Numbered from the stretch's first letter, positions 1 to 11,772 are shown. The stretch: DNA of 64,000 nucleotides from Pseudothauera nasutitermitis (GCF_004801295.1 NZ_SSOC01000004.1:124001-188000), one strand, 5' to 3'. Numbers and translations are program-made. The notes: generated by a model from the sequence alone, not told the origin.

Positions 1-287
1 TGGACACCACCCCCGAACAGGCGCGCACCATCATTCGCGCACGCGAGGCCGGCAAGCTCACCGCGCTGCTGCGCAACCCCCAGGACGCCGTGGAACTGGC
101 CGGCGACCCCATGGCGGCGCGCTTCCTCCGCGACCTGAACGGCGAAGCGTTCCAGGTTCCTGTTTTGTACGGCGGCCGCAGCGGCAGCCTGTCCACCGAC
201 GGCCTGCACCTCAACCCCCGCTTCGATCAAGACAGGCAGCCCGCCGGACTGCCGTCCCTGGCCGTCATGCCCGCCAGCGCTCAATGA
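1..287 (+). CDS. cpaB: Flp pilus assembly protein CpaB/RcpC, C-terminal part
   Basis: The reading frame is open from base 3 to the stop at 285-287; its start lies before the window. About 94 residues are visible. They begin with the stretch TPEQARTIIRAREAGKLTAL followed by LRNP, which resembles the end of the CpaB/RcpC SAF-domain family, where a 'Thr-Pro-Glu-x-Ala ... Gly-Lys-Leu ... Leu-Arg-Asn-Pro' pattern is usual. CpaB is a periplasmic partner of the Flp/Tad secretin. The secretin gene starts about 40 bases downstream on the same strand, as in most tad loci. The tail after the LRNP motif is low in recognisable features. The family call rests on this short motif plus the neighbours. Confidence 0.75.
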   Translation, partial: DTTPEQARTIIRAREAGKLTALLRNPQDAVELAGDPMAARFLRDLNGEAFQVPVLYGGRSGSLSTDGLHLNPRFDQDRQPAGLPSLAVMPASAQ

Positions 288-326
288 GCCGCCGTGCTTC
301 CCCGCATCCATCCTCCCGATAAGCCC

Positions 327-2374
327 ATGATCCGAGAAATACGCCTTGCCGCGCCGCGCCATGCAAAGCCGCTCGCCATCCTCGCGCTGACCATCCTCGC
401 GCCCCACTCCGATGTCCAGGCGCAGCATGGCGGCCAGGAAGTCCGGCGCTTCGCCGAAAGCTGGTACTCCTCCGCGCCTGCCGGAGCACCAGGGCCGAAC
501 GCCCCCATCCCGATCGCCGACGATCAGGCCGCAATCCCGGAAATCGAGATGTTCGTCGGTGAAACACGCGTGTTCCCGGCTCCCATGCTGGCCCGCATCG
601 CGGTGGGCAACGGCCAGATCATGAGCGCCGCCTCGCTCGACGACAAAGAGGTCATCGTCTTCGCCAACGCCGCCGGCACCTCCTCGCTGTTCATCTGGAA
701 CCAGGACGGCAGCTACCAGCGGGTCAAGATCAACATCGTCGCCGGTGACACCACGCGCGTGGCGCGGGAAATCGCCGCCTTTCTCTCGGCCATTCCGAAT
801 GCCACGGCATCGGTGATCGGCGACAAGGTGATCGTCGAGGGCGAGGAACTGAACGACCACGACCTCGCCAAGATCGACGAACTGGCCAAGCGCTACCCGC
901 AGATCGTCAACTTCACCAATCGGGCCGGCTGGGACCAGATGGTGCTGATGGACGTGAAGGTGGTCGAGTTTCCCACCAACGAACTGCGCGAAATCGGCCT
1001 CAAATGGGGGCCGACCGGCGGGTTCGCCATCGGCGGGATGTGGTCGCCGATCTCCCGGCGCAGCGGCAATCGCGGCTACACCATCGACCTGATCACCGGA
1101 ACGGACAACGCCGCGCCGATCGGATCCGTGGACGACAGCACCAGCGTTCCGCTGTCTAGCGGGCTGAACGTCCTGAGCGTGCTCAACATGGGGCTGAACG
1201 CCCAGTTGAACCTGCTCGCCCAGGACGGCAAGGCATCCATCCTGGCCGAACCGCAACTGTCGGCGCGCAACGGCTCGACGGCCACCTTCCTGGCCGGCGG
1301 CGAATATCCCTACACGGTTTCGACGATCAACGGCCCCACCGTGATGTTCAAGCCCTATGGCGTCAAGCTGGAGATCACCCCCCAGGTCTCGCGCCACGGC
1401 ATCATCAGGGCCACCATAGACAGCGAAGTCAGCGCCATCGACACGTCGATGTCGACCACCGCCGGGCCGGGGCTCACCTCGCGCCGCACCAGCACCGAAT
1501 TCAACGTGCGCGACGGCGAAACGCTGGTGCTCGCCGGCCTGCTCAATCGCAACAACAGCGAAAGCATCGACAAGCTGCCCTTCCTCGGCGACCTGCCGAT
1601 CATCGGCGCGCTGTTCCGTTCCAAGCGCTTCCAGAACGACGAAACCGAACTCGTGGTGTTCGTCACGCCCCACGTCGTGGACAGCCGCAGCCCAGGCCTG
1701 GTCGATCGGGTGGAGCGAACCACCGAAAGACTGGAACGCAACATCGGCAAACCCGCCTACCTGAACTCCCCGCACGAAGCCCTGCCGCGTTCCACTCCGT
1801 CCCCGGAGGCGGCTGTGGCGGAAGAAACCCCGCCGCCCGCCGACGCGGCGCGGGTGGAAAACCAGCCACCTCCGGTCAACCAGCGGGTGGTGAGCGACAG
1901 CGTGGTCATTCACGAACTCCCCAACCGGGCCAGCGCCATCCTCGCCAGGCCACGGAAGGGCTCCGTGCTGGTGCCGGTTTCGAACGAGGTGGTGGGTGGC
2001 TGGCGGCAGATCCGCCTGGAGGGCGGCGCCATCGGCTGGGTCGCCGACCGCGGCTTGTCTCCCACCATCGACACGCCACGCACCGAAGATATGGACGACC
2101 TGCCGCCTGCCCGCCGCATGGCCGCCCGCCCGGTCAGCGTGCCCGTGGACGGCACTCCCCCGCCCGGAGCCTGGTACCGCGTCGGTACCCGGCAAAACGC
2201 GCTGAGGGTCAGCCCGGACATCAACGCCGAACCGGTTGCCTGGCTCGCCGCCGGCAGCGAAGTGGAAGCGCTGCTGCAGAACGCGGTGGACGGCTGGCTG
2301 CCGGTCCGTTCGGGTGAACACCGGGGGTGGATCTGGGGGCAGTCGCTCCAGCCCATCCATGCGGAGGTGCCCTG

Positions 2375-2375
<1 letters not shown>
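327..2375 (+). CDS. cpaC: Tad/Flp-type outer-membrane secretin with two C-terminal SH3-like domains
   Basis: A 682-residue protein that should form the outer-membrane channel of a Flp/Tad apparatus. It has a Sec signal peptide (hydrophobic segment LAILALTILAP, then VQA-Q). Next come the N-terminal secretin domain (about residues 60-130) and a BON-like domain (about 135-195). The secretin core (about 200-490) carries the usual 'VRDGETLVLAGLL', 'LPFLGDLPIIGALFRS' and 'ETELVVFVTPHVV' blocks. Two SH3-like repeats follow at about residues 520-575 and 610-675, each with a Gly-Trp motif (GWRQIRLEGGAIGWV; GWLPVRSGEHRGWIW). CpaC proteins usually stop soon after the secretin core, so the SH3 pair is an extension, perhaps for peptidoglycan or partner binding. 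ATG at 327 is chosen over GTG at 294 because it gives a standard signal peptide. The stop overlaps the next start (TGATG). Confidence 0.9.
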
Positions 2376-4119
<1,744 letters not shown>

Positions 4120-4123
<4 letters not shown>

Positions 4124-4980
4124 CGGAAGCCGACATCCTCCTCGCGGTCACCGCGGTCATTGCGGCCAGCGCCGCGGTGATGGCCTGGTTCGTCATCGAC
4201 CTCAGCACCGTGACCATGGCGAAGTACCGCGCCAGCTTCACCGAGCGCGCCCACTTCCAGGCGCAGGAGTTCTTCCTCTTCATCGATCCGCGCAAACTGT
4301 TCGTCGCCAACGTCGCCGTGATGGCGCTGGGCGCCATCCTGGTCTGGAGTGTCACCGGCAGCGCCGTCATCGCCGTTCCCGCCTTCTTCGTCCTGGCCCT
4401 GCTGCCGCGCTGGCTTTACACCTGGTTGAGAACGCGCCGTCTCGACCGCTTCGAGCAGCAACTGCCGGATGCCCTGATGATGACCGCGGGCGCGCTGCGC
4501 GCCGGGCTGGGGCTGAATTCCGCGCTGGCCCAGTTGGTCGCCGAGACCTCGCCGCCGATCTCGCAGGAATTCGGCCTCATGCTGCGCGAACAGCGCCTGG
4601 GCGTGACGCTGGAACAAAGCCTGAGCAACCTGAACCGGCGCATCGCCACGCCCTCGACCACGCTGGTGGTCTCGGCCATGCGGATCGCCTCGGAAACCGG
4701 CGGCGGCCTGGCCGAAACCCTGGAGCGCACGGCCCATACGATCCGCAGCCGCCTGCAGCTCGAAGGCAAGATCAGGGCGCTGACCGCCCAGGGCAAGCTG
4801 CAGGCCTGGGTGGTCGGCGCCCTGCCGCTGATCCTCATGATGGTGCTCAACAAGATGGAACCCGAAGCCATGAGCCGGCTGTGGCACACCCGGGAAGGCT
4901 GGGCCACGCTGGCCGTGATCGGCCTGCTGGAAATACTCGGCATCTACGTCATCCGCCGCATCGTCTCGATAGACGTCTGA
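4120..4980 (+). CDS. tadB: Tad pilus inner-membrane platform protein TadB
   Basis: A 286-residue polytopic protein of the type II secretion F-domain family. There are membrane segments at residues 5-25 and about 65-95, the cytoplasmic F domain with the pattern FEQQLPDALMMTAGALRAG at about 110, and two C-terminal membrane segments (WVVGALPLILMMVL and TLAVIGLLEILGIYVI). TadB and TadC form the inner-membrane platform on which the CpaF ATPase acts. ATG at 4120 overlaps the cpaF stop as ATGA, so translation is coupled. The length is normal for a TadB that lacks a von Willebrand or other N-terminal extension. Confidence 0.9.
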
Positions 4981-5019
4981 CGCGCGGCATTCCCCGGAAA
5001 GACCTATCGCGGGCAGCAC

Positions 5020-5937
5020 ATGAACGAAGACACACTCATCCTCGCGGGGCTGGGACTGGCCGTCGGGCTCTCCATCGCCCTGGCGGCCTGGACGCTCGGC
5101 CGGGCGGTGGCCGAAGTACCCGAGGAAGACCGCGAATACAAGGATCCCCCGCCGCTGGGCTTCCGGCTGGTATGGTGGCCGATCCAGTGGATCAGCTACT
5201 ACCTCGACCCCCTGCTGCCGGCCAGGCAGCAGACGGCGCTGATGGGCCGGCTGCGCAAGGCCGGCCTCGACTACTCGCTGCGGCCGGCCCAGTTCATCGC
5301 CGCCCGCCTGCTCGGCGCCCTGCTCATGGCCGGCCTGTTCTACTGGCTGCTGGAATCCTTCGACCGGAGCGGAGCGGACGGCAAAGGCTTCACGGACACC
5401 CTGTACTGGCAAGTCAGCCTGCTTGGCGCCCTGTTCGGCTGGATCTACCCGGCCATCTGGCTGCGCGACGCGATCCAGCACAGACGCCGCGAACTGCTCA
5501 AGGCGCTGCCCTTCTTCCTCGACATCATCACCCTGTGCGTCGAAGCCGGCCTGAACTTCCAGGGCGCGCTGCACCAGGCTGTTCTCAAAGGCCCCCGGGG
5601 TGTGCTGCGCGACGAATTCCAGCGCGTGCTGCGCGACGTGCGCGCCGGCAAGCCGCGTGCCGAAGCGCTGCGCACGCTGGCCCAGCGGGTCAACGAAGGG
5701 CCGATGACCAACTTCGTCGCCTCGGTCATCCAGGCCGAGCGCCTGGGCATGAACCTCGGCCCCGTGCTGCGGGCCCAGGCCGACCAGCAACGGGCCGAAC
5801 GCTTCCTGCGCGCCGAAAAACTCGCCATGGAAGCGCCGGTGAAACTGCTCTTCCCGCTCATCGCCTTCATCTTCCCGTGCACCTTCATCGTGTTGTTCTT
5901 CCCCATCGTCGTCAAATTCCTCGAAGCGGGTATCTGA
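5020..5937 (+). CDS. tadC: Tad pilus inner-membrane platform protein TadC
   Basis: A 305-residue protein with the same F-domain architecture as TadB: an N-terminal membrane segment (residues 6-26), two segments around 110-150, the domain LLKALPFFLDIITLCVEAG at about 165, and a C-terminal hairpin (LLFPLIAFIFPCTFIVLFFPIVV). It is the second platform protein of the Tad system. It follows tadB after 39 bases and is followed by the DUF192 gene after one base, so it is surely part of the same transcript. Confidence 0.9.
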   Translation: MNEDTLILAGLGLAVGLSIALAAWTLGRAVAEVPEEDREYKDPPPLGFRLVWWPIQWISYYLDPLLPARQQTALMGRLRKAGLDYSLRPAQFIAARLLGALLMAGLFYWLLESFDRSGADGKGFTDTLYWQVSLLGALFGWIYPAIWLRDAIQHRRRELLKALPFFLDIITLCVEAGLNFQGALHQAVLKGPRGVLRDEFQRVLRDVRAGKPRAEALRTLAQRVNEGPMTNFVASVIQAERLGMNLGPVLRAQADQQRAERFLRAEKLAMEAPVKLLFPLIAFIFPCTFIVLFFPIVVKFLEAGI

Positions 5938-5938
5938 C

Positions 5939-6346
5939 ATGGACGAGCGCACCAAACACACCTCCACCGAATCGCCGCGCAGCATGGCGCTTGCGTACGG
6001 CCGTCACGGTCCGCGGCGTTTCCGCCTCGACTTGGCCGACCGTTTCTGGCTGCGCTTCGCCGGTCTGATGCTGCGTCGCCCCCCGCCGGATGAACAAGGG
6101 CTGCTGCTGATGGGGTGCGCCAGCATCCACACCCTGTTCATGCGCTACCGGCTCGACATCGCCTGGCTGGACGCCGCAGGCCGGGTACTGGCCTGCGTGG
6201 CGGACCTCGGCCCCTGGCGCGCCCGCCTGGGCCCGCGCGGCACGGCGCACGTGCTGGAACTCAGGGTAGGCAGCCTGGAAGCGCTGGGCATCGAAGTGGG
6301 CAGCCGCATCGAGCATCCGGCCCTGCAAGGGAGAAGCGCAGCATGA
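5939..6346 (+). CDS. DUF192 (UPF0127) protein inside the tad operon
   Basis: A 135-residue protein. Its core has the DUF192 signatures: RFAGLMLRR near residue 40, the GLLLMGCASIHTLFMRY block (family pattern 'm.n..ct.iHtffM...iDv.fld'), and WRARLGPRGTAHVLELRVG towards the end. The function of DUF192 is not known in general. Members are often secreted, but this one shows no signal peptide. It sits between tadC and a TadE-like gene (ATGA overlap with the latter), which ties it to this apparatus. An accessory or folding role is only a guess. Confidence 0.85.
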   Translation: MDERTKHTSTESPRSMALAYGRHGPRRFRLDLADRFWLRFAGLMLRRPPPDEQGLLLMGCASIHTLFMRYRLDIAWLDAAGRVLACVADLGPWRARLGPRGTAHVLELRVGSLEALGIEVGSRIEHPALQGRSAA

Positions 6347-7299
6347 AACGGCTTGGGCGTAGCTGGCGCCAGCGCGGCGCGGCGATGATCGAATTCATCG
6401 TGGTGGGCCCGGTGCTCACACTGCTGGGCCTGGCCAGCATGCAGTACGGGCTGCTGTTCTTCCAGAAGAACCATTTGAACCACGCCACCTTCATGGCCGC
6501 GCGTGCGGGCAGCGTGGCCCACGCCGACCTGGGGCAGATCCGCATGGCGCTGGTGCGCGCCCTGGTGCCCATGCATGGCGGCGGGGGCAGCACGGCCGAA
6601 CTGGCCGCCTCCCACGCCCGCGCGCAGACCGAGGTCTCCCAGTACAGCCGCCTCGAACTGCTCAACCCCACGCGCGAATCCTTCGACGACTGGAACTCGG
6701 CCGAACTGGAAGAGAAGTACGGCCGGCGGGCAATTCCCAACGCCAACCTGGCGGCCAGCGACCCCACGCAGGTCGGCGCCTCCTCCGGGCAGAGCCTGCA
6801 CGACGCCAATCTGCTCAAGCTGCGCATCACCTACGGCTACCGGCCCGGCGTACCGCTGGTGGGGCCGATCTACCGGCGCTACCTGGCGTGGCTGGACACG
6901 GGCGAGGACGCCTTCAAGAGCGGGCTGATCGAAGCCGGGCGCATTCCGCTGGTGATGCACGTGACGGTGCGCATGCACAGCGACGCGCTGGAACCGGACG
7001 ACCCGGTATCGATGCCGGGCGCGGGCAACGGCGGCACGCCCACCGACCCGGGATCGCCCCCGGTGGTCGATACCCCGCCGCCGGTGTGCGTGACCATCGG
7101 GTGCACTGTCGAGGGCGGCGGGGGCGGTAATGACGGAGGCGGCGAAGACGCAGACGAGACGCCGCCGTCCTGCAACCCCTACACCGACCCGTTCGGCTGC
7201 CGGCCCATCGGCTGCCGGTCGGGCGACCCCACCTGCGATCCCGCGTGCCAGAACACCTGCTGCACCTCCGCCAACCCACCGATCAGTTGGCTGCCATGA
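6343..7299 (+). CDS. TadE-like pseudopilin with cysteine- and glycine-rich tail
   Basis: A 318-residue protein. Residues 8-45 match the TadE/TadF N-terminus: RQRGAAMIEFIVVGPVLTLL, with the invariant Glu after a short basic leader, then a single membrane helix. This is the region that prepilin peptidase recognises in pseudopilins. The middle part (50-220) is poorly conserved. From about residue 225 the chain turns into a Pro/Gly/Asp-rich spacer with nine cysteines in the last ~75 residues (GCRPIGCRSGDPTCDPACQ and a final CC pair). Ordinary TadE proteins are shorter and lack this tail. The stop codon overlaps the start of the RHS gene as ATGATGA, which suggests coupled translation and a shared function. 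Confidence 0.8.
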   Translation: MKRLGRSWRQRGAAMIEFIVVGPVLTLLGLASMQYGLLFFQKNHLNHATFMAARAGSVAHADLGQIRMALVRALVPMHGGGGSTAELAASHARAQTEVSQYSRLELLNPTRESFDDWNSAELEEKYGRRAIPNANLAASDPTQVGASSGQSLHDANLLKLRITYGYRPGVPLVGPIYRRYLAWLDTGEDAFKSGLIEAGRIPLVMHVTVRMHSDALEPDDPVSMPGAGNGGTPTDPGSPPVVDTPPPVCVTIGCTVEGGGGGNDGGGEDADETPPSCNPYTDPFGCRPIGCRSGDPTCDPACQNTCCTSANPPISWLP

Positions 7300-10200
7300 T
7301 GAAACGACAGTCTTTCCCCCCGGCCTTCTGCCGTGCCGCCGCCCGGTTCATCCTGTGTGTCCTGCTGCTGCCCCTCCCGGCCCTGGCGCAGATGAGCACG
7401 GCCCCGCTGGACTGCGGTGCCGGCGACGGCGGGGCCACCGAATGCGCCAGCGAAGGTCCCGCCAGCCCCGGCAACACCAGCGGCACGGAGCTGGGCGCGG
7501 GCAACCCCATCAACGTCGTCTCCGGCAACAAGTACCAGCGCGAAACCGACCTGCCCGCGCTGCCCGGCCCGCTCGGGCTGGAGATCGTGCGCCACTACAA
7601 CAGCAGCTTCCGCGGCCTCGGGCAGATGGGCTACGGCTGGCGGCTGTCCTACGAAACCGACCTGTACGTCATCGGCAACACCGTGCAGATCCTTACCGCC
7701 GACGGCCGGCGCCTGATCTTCGAGCGCGATCCGGCGGACCCCAGCCTGTGCGCCGGCGCCAACCCGGCCGACGGGCGCATCGCCATCCGCCGCAGCGCCG
7801 ACGGGCGGGAACACTACCGCTGGATCTGGCCCGGCGGGCGCGAACTGGACTTCAACCCGGACGGGCGGCTGGTGTCCATCGCCGAACCCAACGGCCCCCT
7901 GCTGATCCTCACCCGCGGCCCGCGCGGCGAACTGCTGCAGGTCAGCGACCCGCAGGGGCGCACCCTGGTGATGCACTACGGCCACCCCCGTGGGGACGGC
8001 TTCCGGGGCATCGTCGCCATCGACAGCCCGGTGGGCCGTTTCGACTACACCCACGAATCCAGCGGGCCGGGCATCAGCAATCTGCTGCGGGTGCAGTACC
8101 CGGACGGGCGGGGCGGGCGGTACTACCACTACGAACCCGCACACCGGGCCGGCCACCCCCACGCGCTCACCGGCATCAGCCAGGACATGCCAGAGGGCGA
8201 CGGCCTGCTGCGGCTGGCCACCTGGGCCTACGACGAACAGGGACGGGCCATCCTCTCGGTACGGGGCGAACCGAAGCGGCTCGATGAAGCCGGGCGGCCC
8301 GTGCCGGGCACGGGTATCGAACAGGTGGAACTGGCCTTCGTCAAACCGAGTCTGCCCGACGGCCGGCCGGGCGAAACCCTGCTCACCAACAGTCTGGGCC
8401 AGCAGACCCGTTACCGGCATGCGCAGATCGGTGGCCAATACCGGTTGCTCGAAGCGCGCGGGCCGGGTTGCGCCGGCTGCGGCGAAACGGACGTGCGCTA
8501 CGGCTACGACCGGCGCGGCAGCCTGACGGAGAAGACCAAGCTCGACCGGACCGGCCAGCCCCTGTGGAGCCTGCTCTGGGAGTACGACCCGCTTGGCCGG
8601 GTGGTGCGCCACACCCGCCAGGACTGGCAAGCCGGCCAGGTCACGGCGACGCGCCTGCTGGAACGGCGCGAGTACGAAGCGCAGCGCCACGCCCCCGGCC
8701 TGATTGCCCGCCCCAGCGTGGTGCCCGGCAAAGAGCACCAACTGCGCATCGACTACAACGAGCGCGGCCAGCCGCTGCGCGTGCGGGAAACCGGCTACAG
8801 CCCGCTTACCGCCGACGGCGAGGTGGCCGCCACCCCTGAACAGGCCGCCCGCATCGAACGCACCACCATCTACACCTACCGGAGCATCCTGGGCCGCAGC
8901 CTGCTGGCCGAAATCGACGGGCCGTTGCCCAACGGCCCCGGCAACAGTCCCGAGGACTCGGACATCACCCGATACGAATGGGATGCCCGGGGCAACTTCA
9001 TCACCGCCGTCACCCATCCCATGGGGCTGGTCGAGCGATTCGAATATCAGCTCGATGGAGCCAATCCCACTGGCCTGCTTGCCGCGCGCACCGATGTGAC
9101 GAGGGTACGCGCCGAACTGAGCATGCGGTTCGATGGCCAGCCATCGCGCATTCTGCGTGGGCCGCGCGAGGTGCTCATCGACTACGACGCCGAGGGCCGT
9201 CCGATCCACTATCGTGCCAACGATGGCCGCAGTGCACACATCGAATACCGTGGTGACGGCACGGTGCGCTACACCCTGCCCGACGGACAACGCATCGAAG
9301 AACGTTTCGACACCGAATCACGCCTGAACGCGGTGTCCTGGCTGGACAACGGTCAAATCGCCTCCCCGGCTGCGCCTCGCACGCCGTCTGCCGCCGCTCC
9401 GCTGAAAACCCGCTTCGATCCGCAGGCACAACGGATCGAATTCGATCTGGCTGGCGCACGCTTCGGTGTGGGCTTCGAGCCGGACGGCCATGCGCTGACG
9501 TTGCCCACTGGCGCGAACCATCGCGAACGCTTCGACGACTTCGGCCGCGTCGTGCTCCAGGAAGGCCCCGAGCGCGGCCGGCGCATCGCCCTGTATGACG
9601 CCGCCGACCGCACCCTCGAAGTGCGCGATGCCGAACGCAGCATGCAGGCCCGTTACGATGCGGCCGGCCGGCTGGTCGAGCGCCGTCACCGTGTCCATGG
9701 GCAGGACCACGAACGCGTGGTGCGCCACGTCTGGGAAGGCGCGCACCGGGTACGCATCGAAGACGAGGAGCAGTTCAGCCACTTCGACTACGATGCGCAG
9801 GGCCGCCTACGGGCTGAATCGATCGAGTACCCGGCCCGCGATGGCCTGCCGGCGCAAAGCCATCTCACCCGCTACCATTACGACGCCCTCGACCGTCCGA
9901 ACCGCACCGAGCTGCCCGAAGGGGCCGCACTCGTCTACCGCTACGACGGCATCGGCCGTGTAAGCCGCATCGACTACCAGCCCCCGGCACACGGCTGGTG
10001 GCAACGCCTGCTGCGCCGCATCTGGCCCGAGCGCGGGATGCAGTCCCTGTTGGCCGACGTCCAGACCGACAGCCGCAACGGGCTCGTCGCCTACACCCAC
10101 GCCAACGGGCAAGCTACCAGGCTCGAACGCAACGCCGAAGGCCGTCTGCTCGCACGGCACGATGGCCCGGTGAGCACCCGCCTTGGCTACGACGCCTCCG

Positions 10201-11744
10201 GGCGCATCGCGACGCTCACGCGCGCCGGCCAGCGCCTCACACTCGAACACGACCCCCTTGGCCGGCTGCGTGCCGTGGGCGGCGCGTTCGAACAGGGCTT
10301 CGTGCTCGACGCCAACGGCAACCGCCTGAATCTGCGCCAAGGCGACACCGACACCGCCTACACCTACCGTCCGGCGAGCGACCAGTTGCTCGCCCGCGGC
10401 GCGCAGCGCTATACCTACAACGCGGTGGGGGAACCGCTGCGCATCGAGGATACCGGCACTGGCTCGGTGCGCACCCTCGAATACGACGCGCTCGGGCAGA
10501 TCGCCAGAATCGAGCAGGACGGCCGCACACTCGCCCGCTACCGCTACAACCACGAGCGCCTGCGCATCGCCCGCGAGGTCGACGGCCACATCACCCGCTA
10601 CCTGTGGCAGGGCGGGCAACTCGCGGCCGAAGCCGACGCGCACGGGCGCATTCGCGTGCGTACCTTCTACCAGGGCTCCCGCGCCTTCGCCCAGGTGCGC
10701 TACGACGAACGCGGCCAGGCCAGCCTCTACGCTATCCACACCGACCACCTAGGCGCCGCCCTGGCGGTCTCGGACACGCATGGACGCACTGTCTGGCAGG
10801 CCGACTACGATGTCTACGGGCGCGCCAGCGTCCACACCCACAGCCTGCACAGCGCCGCCGGCCCGCCCGCACGATCAGCCTCATGGATCGGCACCGCGCA
10901 CGCGTCCGCTACCCCGGACTTCGACTTCACCCTGCGCCTGCCCGGCCAGTTCGAGGATCCCGAGACCGGCTGGCACTACAACGTCCACCGCTACTACGAC
11001 CCGCACAGCGGACGCTATCTCACCCCTGACCCCCTGGGCCTGGACGGCGGGCCCAATCTCTATGCCTACGCGCTCAGCGCTCCTCTTTCCCATATCGACC
11101 CCCTCGGTCTTGAGCCCGATCCAGACGATCGCGTATCCCGACCGTGGCTCTTCGGTACGGCGGTCCACTCCCTCTTCTCTGCCTATGTATTGCAGCTAGA
11201 AATGTCAAGCGGATCTGCAGGTGGCATATTCGGGACAGGGCCGGGCGGAGGCCTGCTCAAAGCCGACGCCTACATTGAAAACGGGCGGTTCGGTTATATA
11301 TGGGAATTGAAACCCAGTACGTATCAAACAGGGCATCTATATGCCGCCTCTTTGGCTCAACTCGACACCTACGTGATAAATGCAAACCTCAATTCCTTAA
11401 TCAAGTGGGAACCTGGCGATTGCTCGGCCATCGCTCCCAACGACGCAAAATTGAAGATTGGAGCAATCCCATTCGATGGATATTTTTACGAGATTTCTAT
11501 ACACGGCGACCCATCCAATACTTCTTCAGGACTCATATTCTATGATTTCGTTAGACTGGGAAGAGCACCTGCCGACGCCACTAGGGAAGTGTACAGCCTG
11601 ACGGAAGAGGAGAACTGGTCAATAACTGACATGCGCTATTGGGAAGAAATTACAGGCCTTACAGGCACAGCCTTGATTCTCTACCTCATTTTTTCGGAGG
11701 GTTCACGACTATTCCCCCCCAGAAATCTTGTGCCGGTTCCTTGA
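7296..11744 (+). CDS. Secreted RHS/YD-repeat polymorphic toxin with a PD-(D/E)XK-like C-terminal tip
   Basis: A 1482-residue protein. The Sec signal peptide is residues 1 to about 32 (hydrophobic stretch FILCVLLLPLPALAQ). A DUF6531-like segment follows (NPINVVSGNKYQRETDLP), then many YD/RHS repeats (YDxxGRL...Y) up to about residue 1240. The hyperconserved RHS end has RYYDPHSGRYLTPDPLGLDG and then SHIDPLGLEP at about residue 1270. After this the sequence becomes lower in GC and unlike the core, as expected for a swapped toxin tip. The tip has KADAY (Asp1324), then WELKP (Glu1337, Lys1339) and a helix with Gln (AQLDTY), a pattern typical of PD-(D/E)XK nuclease folds. RHS proteins wrap and deliver such tips to rival cells. 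No PAAR or VgrG domain is present, so delivery by type VI secretion is unlikely. The start is coupled to the TadE-like gene. Nuclease activity is inferred from the motif only. Confidence 0.88.
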   Translation: MMKRQSFPPAFCRAAARFILCVLLLPLPALAQMSTAPLDCGAGDGGATECASEGPASPGNTSGTELGAGNPINVVSGNKYQRETDLPALPGPLGLEIVRHYNSSFRGLGQMGYGWRLSYETDLYVIGNTVQILTADGRRLIFERDPADPSLCAGANPADGRIAIRRSADGREHYRWIWPGGRELDFNPDGRLVSIAEPNGPLLILTRGPRGELLQVSDPQGRTLVMHYGHPRGDGFRGIVAIDSPVGRFDYTHESSGPGISNLLRVQYPDGRGGRYYHYEPAHRAGHPHALTGISQDMPEGDGLLRLATWAYDEQGRAILSVRGEPKRLDEAGRPVPGTGIEQVELAFVKPSLPDGRPGETLLTNSLGQQTRYRHAQIGGQYRLLEARGPGCAGCGETDVRYGYDRRGSLTEKTKLDRTGQPLWSLLWEYDPLGRVVRHTRQDWQAGQVTATRLLERREYEAQRHAPGLIARPSVVPGKEHQLRIDYNERGQPLRVRETGYSPLTADGEVAATPEQAARIERTTIYTYRSILGRSLLAEIDGPLPNGPGNSPEDSDITRYEWDARGNFITAVTHPMGLVERFEYQLDGANPTGLLAARTDVTRVRAELSMRFDGQPSRILRGPREVLIDYDAEGRPIHYRANDGRSAHIEYRGDGTVRYTLPDGQRIEERFDTESRLNAVSWLDNGQIASPAAPRTPSAAAPLKTRFDPQAQRIEFDLAGARFGVGFEPDGHALTLPTGANHRERFDDFGRVVLQEGPERGRRIALYDAADRTLEVRDAERSMQARYDAAGRLVERRHRVHGQDHERVVRHVWEGAHRVRIEDEEQFSHFDYDAQGRLRAESIEYPARDGLPAQSHLTRYHYDALDRPNRTELPEGAALVYRYDGIGRVSRIDYQPPAHGWWQRLLRRIWPERGMQSLLADVQTDSRNGLVAYTHANGQATRLERNAEGRLLARHDGPVSTRLGYDASGRIATLTRAGQRLTLEHDPLGRLRAVGGAFEQGFVLDANGNRLNLRQGDTDTAYTYRPASDQLLARGAQRYTYNAVGEPLRIEDTGTGSVRTLEYDALGQIARIEQDGRTLARYRYNHERLRIAREVDGHITRYLWQGGQLAAEADAHGRIRVRTFYQGSRAFAQVRYDERGQASLYAIHTDHLGAALAVSDTHGRTVWQADYDVYGRASVHTHSLHSAAGPPARSASWIGTAHASATPDFDFTLRLPGQFEDPETGWHYNVHRYYDPHSGRYLTPDPLGLDGGPNLYAYALSAPLSHIDPLGLEPDPDDRVSRPWLFGTAVHSLFSAYVLQLEMSSGSAGGIFGTGPGGGLLKADAYIENGRFGYIWELKPSTYQTGHLYAASLAQLDTYVINANLNSLIKWEPGDCSAIAPNDAKLKIGAIPFDGYFYEISIHGDPSNTSSGLIFYDFVRLGRAPADATREVYSLTEEENWSITDMRYWEEITGLTGTALILYLIFSEGSRLFPPRNLVPVP

Positions 11745-11772
11745 ACAGCCTCTACATTGGAATTATGAACAT

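Noticed and set aside
7179-9290. Minus-strand frame of about 700 residues opposite the RHS core
   Set aside because: Repetitive Gly/Val/Ala/His composition caused by the YD-repeat codons on the other strand.
7296-11744. RHS gene considered as a type VI secretion effector
   Set aside because: It has a Sec signal peptide, no PAAR or VgrG domain, and no type VI genes nearby.
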